The notes under the pieces: model-generated
Seen by the model: the letters and a program-made list of their open reading frames with translations, nothing else
Told to the model about the DNA's origin: nothing
Database searches by the model: none
From: CAIUGU01 sp031398625
Lineage (GTDB): Bacteria > Pseudomonadota > Gammaproteobacteria > Steroidobacterales > Steroidobacteraceae
Reading direction: 5' to 3'
Length of the DNA stretch: 10,247 nucleotides
Assembly: GCA_031398625.1 (NCBI GenBank)
Contig: JANNNQ010000092.1
Location: forward strand, 1-10,247
Position numbers and translations under genes: made by a program
Shown: positions 6,682-10,247 of the stretch, piece after piece
Position numbering within the stretch: position 1 is the stretch's first letter
Layout: each line of letters starts with the position of its first letter

Positions 6682-9132
6682 ATGATGCGTACTCGACCGT
6701 CCAGACTGTTTCGCCTGTTCGCCCTCGTCTCGGCCTTCGCGGCCCTGGCGGCGTGTGGCGGGGGAGCAGAAACCGCACAGAACCCGGTGACATCGGCGCC
6801 TAGCCAGCCCTCCAGCTATACGGGGCCGGTACCGGCCACCGCCGACATCCAGGCGTTCAAGATCAACGTATGGGACAACATCAAGGCAGACAACCGCTGC
6901 GGTTCCTGTCATGGAGCGGCCGGTCAGCTGCCCAATTTCGCCCGCATGGACGATGTGAACCTGGCCTACTCACAGGCGCTGACGGTGGCCAATCTGCCGT
7001 CGCCGGCTGATTCGCGGATCGTCACCAAGGTCGTGGGTGGCCACAACTGCTGGCTCGCAGACAATGCGAGCTGCGGCGCCATCCTCACCCGCTGGATCTC
7101 GGACTGGTCCAGCGTCACGCAGAGTGGTGCTGGCCGGACCATCCAGCTGACCGCACCACCGATCAAGGATCCGGGGTCGAGCAAGAGCTTCCCTGCCAAC
7201 CCGCCTCCCGAGTTCACGGCGGTCCACAACCTGCTGGTCACAAACTGCGCCGGCTGCCATAGCTCGCAGTCGGCGACCCAGCAACAGCCTTTCTTTGGTT
7301 CCAGCAACATCAACGAGGCTTACGCGGCTGCGCTGACAAAGATGAACCTCGACAGCGTTGCCCAGTCGCGCTTCGTCGTGCGGCTGCGCAGCGAGTTCCA
7401 CAACTGCTGGGGCGACTGTGCGGCCAACGCCAACACGATGCAGGCGGCCATCCAGACGCTGAGTTCCGCGATCCTGCCGACGCAGGTTGACCCGTCGCTG
7501 TTCCTGAGCAAGGCACTCACACTCTACGACGGCACCGTTGCCAGCGGCGGCAACCGCTATGACACGAATGTCGTGGCGCTCTACGAGTTCAAGACAGGCA
7601 CCGGCAACATCGCCTATGACACGAGCGGCGTCGAACCGGCGCTGAATCTCACGCTCTCCGGGGCGGACTGGAGCTGGGTGGGTGGCTGGGGCATCCAGGT
7701 CGTCAACGGCAAGGCCCAGGGCTCGACCGCGGCCAGCCGGAAGCTTCACGACCTGATCACGGCAACCGGCGAGTACTCGATCGAGGGCTGGGTAGTGCCC
7801 GCCAACGTGACCCAGGAGGACGCTCATATCATCGGGTACTCCGGTGGCACGAACGTCCGCAACTTCACGCTCGGCCAGACGATGTACAACTACGATGCCT
7901 TTGGACGGAGCAGCGGGACCAATGCCAACGGTTCCCCCGCGCTCTCGACCGCCGATGCGGACGAGGATCTCCAGGCCTCCCTGCAGCATGTGGTCGTCAC
8001 GTTCAACCCGGTCACCGGTCGCCGCATCTATGTGAACGGCGAGTTCACCGGCGATTCCGAAGGCAGCGGCGGCACGCTGGGCGACTGGGACGATACCTTC
8101 GCGTTCGTGCTGGGCAACGAGGTCAGCAGCAACCGGCAGTGGCAGGGCACGCTGCGCCTGGTGGCCATCCACAACCGGGCGCTGACGCCGACGCAGATCC
8201 AGCAGAACTTCGAAGCCGGCGTGGGCCAGAAATACTTCCTGCTGTTCAGCGTGAGCCATCTGGTGAACGTGCCGCAGAGCTACATCGTCTTCGAGGTCAG
8301 CCAGTACGACAGCCATGCGTACCTGTTCAACAGCCCGAGCTTCATCAGCTTGAGCCCCACGGCTACGCCGGGCAACATCCCGATCCGGGGAATGCGCATC
8401 GGGATGAACGGCGCGGAGCCGGTCACCGGCCAGGCATACCGCAACCTGGACACGACGATCACTGATTCGCTGTATACCGCGGCTGCAGGGCAGTCCCTGT
8501 CAACGGTGGGCACGATCCTCGCGCTGGAGAAGGGGCCCCAGTTCGATGAGTTCTTCCTGTGCTTCGACCAGCTGGGTGCGAACTCCAGGGTGTGTTCGTC
8601 CGATCCCACGGCCATCCAGCCGGCGGTCGCCAACGTGCCGCGGCCGTCGACCATCGGTGTGCGGACATTCGAGGAAATGCAGGCGACGCTGGCGGCGATC
8701 ACGGGAATCAGCCCGAACGTCACGAGCGTCAAGAACACGTACCTCAACGTCAAGCAGCAGATGCCGACCAGCGAGAACTTCCAGGGCTTCCTGGCGTCGC
8801 ACCAGGTCGCGCTCGCCCAGCTGTCGATCGCCTATTGCAGTGCCCTGGTGGAGGATGCCACCCGGCGGAACCAGTTCTGGGGATTCGACGTGACCACTGC
8901 CGACCTTGCAAATGCGGGTGGCCGCAACCAGGTCATCAATCCGCTGCTCGACAGGACGCTCGGTTTGCAGCAGCTCGATTCCGATCCGGTGCGCGCGGAC
9001 GTGGCGACCGAACTCAACTCCCTCATCACCACGAAGCTGTGCTCCTCGGCCTGCGATGCTGCCCGGACACGGACAGTGATCAAGGCCGTCTGCGCGGCGG
9101 CGGTGGGCAACTCGGTCACGCTGGTTCAGTAA
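6682..9132 (+). CDS. LamG-domain lipoprotein with two CxxCH modules
   Basis: 816 aa; AGAGG six bases upstream supports the ATG at 6682 (6685 also possible). The signal peptide ends in lipobox LAAC (Cys25), followed by a Gly/Pro/Ser linker. Two similar cytochrome modules follow. Module 1 is about 54-145 with CGSCH (73-77) and GHNCW (120-124); module 2 is about 178-265 with CAGCH (189-193) and FHNCW (239-243). Residues about 295-515 match the LamG/concanavalin-like jelly-roll plan: VALYEF, then YSIEGWVVP, HVVVTFNPVTGRRIYVNGE, and RLVAIHNRALTPTQIQQNF. The C-terminal third (520-816) is not recognised; it has Cys627, 638, 719, 787, 791 and 804. LamG folds usually bind glycans or proteins, so this may be a surface-anchored dihaem protein that docks on a partner. 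It lies between the monohaem protein and the DUF1501 gene. Confidence 0.88.
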   Translation: MMRTRPSRLFRLFALVSAFAALAACGGGAETAQNPVTSAPSQPSSYTGPVPATADIQAFKINVWDNIKADNRCGSCHGAAGQLPNFARMDDVNLAYSQALTVANLPSPADSRIVTKVVGGHNCWLADNASCGAILTRWISDWSSVTQSGAGRTIQLTAPPIKDPGSSKSFPANPPPEFTAVHNLLVTNCAGCHSSQSATQQQPFFGSSNINEAYAAALTKMNLDSVAQSRFVVRLRSEFHNCWGDCAANANTMQAAIQTLSSAILPTQVDPSLFLSKALTLYDGTVASGGNRYDTNVVALYEFKTGTGNIAYDTSGVEPALNLTLSGADWSWVGGWGIQVVNGKAQGSTAASRKLHDLITATGEYSIEGWVVPANVTQEDAHIIGYSGGTNVRNFTLGQTMYNYDAFGRSSGTNANGSPALSTADADEDLQASLQHVVVTFNPVTGRRIYVNGEFTGDSEGSGGTLGDWDDTFAFVLGNEVSSNRQWQGTLRLVAIHNRALTPTQIQQNFEAGVGQKYFLLFSVSHLVNVPQSYIVFEVSQYDSHAYLFNSPSFISLSPTATPGNIPIRGMRIGMNGAEPVTGQAYRNLDTTITDSLYTAAAGQSLSTVGTILALEKGPQFDEFFLCFDQLGANSRVCSSDPTAIQPAVANVPRPSTIGVRTFEEMQATLAAITGISPNVTSVKNTYLNVKQQMPTSENFQGFLASHQVALAQLSIAYCSALVEDATRRNQFWGFDVTTADLANAGGRNQVINPLLDRTLGLQQLDSDPVRADVATELNSLITTKLCSSACDAARTRTVIKAVCAAAVGNSVTLVQ

Positions 9133-9165
9133 CCATCTGCATTCAGGTTTGAGAGGCATACAGTC

Positions 9166-9657
9166 ATGATTCGCAGAGGCAAACGCCGTAACCTGGCGCT
9201 GAACGAACCGCTCAAGCACCCGGACCACAAGCGGCCGGTAACGCGTCGCGACTTTCTCGCACAGGGGTTCATGACCGGTGCGGCAACGGTGGTGGCACCG
9301 ACGCTGCTGGGGCTGTTCGCCCGGAACAGCCATGCACTGTCTCCTGACCTCGAGGCATTGAAGGTGCCGGCGGAGTGCGATATCCAGGCAGGCGCCGGCA
9401 AGGTTCCGTTCATCTGCTTCGATCTCGCAGGCGGAGCAAACATTGCCGGCTCGAACGTCCTGGTTGGCAAGGAAGGCGGGCAGCGTGACTTCCTGACGAC
9501 TGCCGGCTACTCGAAGCTGGGCTTGCCAGGCGACATGACTCCCGCCAGCTCGACGACCAACTTCATCGAAAGGGAGTATCCGGGCAGGTGCGCGAAGCCA
9601 TCTACGCCACCGTTTAGCGCGACGCGGAAATCGGCGTTGGTTTCGACGTGGGCATAG
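9166..9657 (+). pseudogene. Tat-exported DUF1501-like protein, truncated
   Basis: The frame is open for 163 codons, but only about the first 134 (to about 9567) belong to this gene. GAGAGG nine bases upstream supports the ATG. Residues 26-50 hold a twin-arginine signal: TRRDFLAQGF, then a moderately hydrophobic stretch. Residues 78-128 (GKVPFICFDLAGGANIAGSN, GGQRDFLTTAGYSKLGLPGD) match the beginning of a DUF1501-like family often found beside LamG and DUF1592-type cytochrome genes. The family continues for several hundred residues, with a segment like GLAFHSDSAFLRG expected right after the NFI at 132-134. Here the frame instead reads a proline/serine-rich string antisense to an amidohydrolase and stops at 9657. 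The gene is therefore cut by a rearrangement or a false assembly join. DUF1501 proteins are sulfatase-like; their reaction is not established. Confidence 0.75.
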
Positions 9658-9938
9658 ACGCGAAGGCCAATGGCATGGGCGCGTTTCACGACTTCCGGGA
9701 CTAATTTCGGATCAATCCCTTTGTCTCCGAATCCGTCGCTTCGTACCAGTTCTGCGTGTCTCTCGCTGTGCAGAAGATAGATTTTTAGCAGATCGGGGGG
9801 ATTTTTTTCAATCCGCGACCAGACTTCGGCGAGCATTTCCGGGGTATCCACAAAGTAATAGGCGTCGTTCAGCGCCTTACGGCTGTTGCGTATTTTCGCG
9901 TTGTTTTCGGGCGTACCCCAACCGGTATAGATGCCGTT
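9568..9938 (-). pseudogene. Amidohydrolase core fragment
   Basis: The minus strand encodes about 120 residues of an imidazolonepropionase-like metal-dependent amidohydrolase, without start or end. Seen in order are GIYTGWGTPEN, YYFVDTPEMLAEVW, DLLKIYLLHSERH (the lysine corresponding to the carboxylated metal bridge of the superfamily), DPKLVPEVVKRAHAIGLRV, YAHVET (metal His) and GVDGFAHLPGY (metal His). The N-terminal HxH strand and C-terminal Asp are missing. The piece is visibly more AT-rich than its surroundings. Borders are approximate: the left one meets the broken DUF1501 gene, the right one meets an alcohol dehydrogenase piece on the other strand. An open minus frame from 10217 to 9507 spans this and both neighbours by chance and should not be read as one 236-aa protein. 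Confidence 0.75.
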
Positions 9939-10110
9939 CGCCAGATTCTCAACGACACCGGCAAGCGTGGTGTCGACATGGCCATCGATTGCGCGGCCAA
10001 GGGCGACACGATCCTCCAGAGCATTCACGCGGTGCGCAGCGCCGGCAAGGTGGTCATTACAGGCATTCCGATCAGTGCTACCAGTCCCGCCGATTTCCAT
10101 GAGCTCCGCG
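9930..10110 (+). pseudogene. Zinc-type alcohol dehydrogenase (MDR) fragment
   Basis: The plus frame starting at 9930 reads about 60 residues of the nucleotide-binding domain of a medium-chain dehydrogenase: DAVRQILNDTGKRGVDMAID, then CAAKGDTILQSIHAVRSAGK, VVITGIP and a DFHELR segment. This is the usual order of the MDR Rossmann fold after the glycine-rich loop: GVD-x-AIDC strand, helix, GGKVV-strand ending in GIP. The GxGxxG loop, the catalytic domain, the start codon and the stop are all absent. It is antisense to the two flanking fragments. Limits are approximate, because the reading loses family resemblance around 10105-10120. Confidence 0.6.
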
Positions 10111-10247
10111 AGCATCGGAGCGCAGTTCTCGAGGTTGACGTGCGCGTCGTCGACAATGAGCCACGGGTGTGGCAAGTCCTTGATCCAGCTCCAGTTGATC
10201 TTCTCCGGATGGAGCATGTCGACGGGGTGGAAATGGATGGCGATGTC
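10100..10247 (-). pseudogene. Fragment of a possible CmcI-like (cephalosporin hydroxylase family) protein
   Basis: The minus strand from the right window edge reads without interruption DIAIHFHPVDMLHPEKI, NWSWIKDLPHPWLIVDDAHVN and then LENCAPMLAEL before resemblance fades. The PHPWLIVDDAHVN segment recalls the strand carrying the acidic/His pair in CmcI-family, methyltransferase-like proteins. The match is short and from memory only, so the family is uncertain. The piece runs off the window edge and ends internally against the alcohol dehydrogenase fragment. The internal Met at 10217 has no ribosome binding site that I can see. Confidence 0.4.

Noticed and set aside
5383..6912. Long minus-strand open frame (509 codons) opposite the monohaem protein gene
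   Set aside because: It is antisense to a gene with signal peptide, CxxCH and a strong ribosome binding site. Its translation is rich in Arg, Val and His with no recognisable motif, as expected of a GC-rich shadow frame.
6970..8316. 448-codon minus-strand frame opposite the LamG gene
   Set aside because: Shadow frame without export signal or motif; the plus strand carries a lipobox, two CxxCH modules and a jelly-roll pattern.
9568..10247. Integron cassettes or an insertion sequence as the cause of the mosaic end
   Set aside because: No transposase, integrase, attC-like fold, inverted terminal repeat or target duplication could be seen, and none of the pieces is a complete gene.
1..10247. 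CRISPR arrays, tRNA or rRNA genes
   Set aside because: No regularly spaced direct repeats and no tRNA- or rRNA-like conserved stretches were found on reading the window.

Overview
The window is GC-rich, tightly packed bacterial DNA. Lipoprotein signals, two predicted outer-membrane beta-barrels and periplasmic c-type cytochromes point to a Gram-negative host, most likely a proteobacterium and perhaps a gammaproteobacterium. That placement rests on family knowledge, because there is no rRNA, tRNA or marker gene here. Nearly all recognisable proteins are exported, so the locus encodes cell-envelope redox machinery.

Left arm, minus strand, 5126 down to 1: a gene train with overlapping or near-overlapping ends. 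In transcription order it encodes (1) a large HzsA-like lipoprotein with beta-propeller-type repeats and two CxxCH haem motifs, (2) an SH3-domain plus beta-barrel protein, (3) a second beta-barrel protein with a lipoprotein signal, (4) a TlpA-type thioredoxin with WCGPC, (5) a tiny DUF4266 lipoprotein ending in a glycine/cysteine tail, and (6) the first 25 codons of a further exported protein cut by the window edge, probably the DUF3570 beta-barrel that usually follows DUF4266.

Centre, 5127-5451: a 325-bp divergent control region with weak candidate promoters for both arms.

Right arm, plus strand, 5452 to about 9567: three closely spaced genes with good ribosome binding sites. They encode a one-CxxCH protein resembling the DUF1588/DUF1585 part of DUF1592-type cytochromes, a lipoprotein with two repeated CxxCH...HNCW modules plus a LamG-like domain, and the start of a Tat-exported DUF1501-like protein.

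The DUF1501 gene breaks off at about 9567. Beyond it lies a mosaic of three short, unrelated gene pieces in alternating orientation: an amidohydrolase core (minus), a zinc-type alcohol dehydrogenase Rossmann piece (plus) and a possible CmcI-like piece (minus). None has a proper start or end, and the first is visibly more AT-rich than the rest. This is either a rearranged stretch or a chimeric contig end, and I favour an assembly or library artefact.

Working model (inference): the two arms form one envelope system in which haem lipoproteins, beta-barrels, a thiol-disulfide protein and a Cys-rich peptide cooperate, possibly in electron transfer or redox modification at the outer membrane. No substrate can be read from the sequence.
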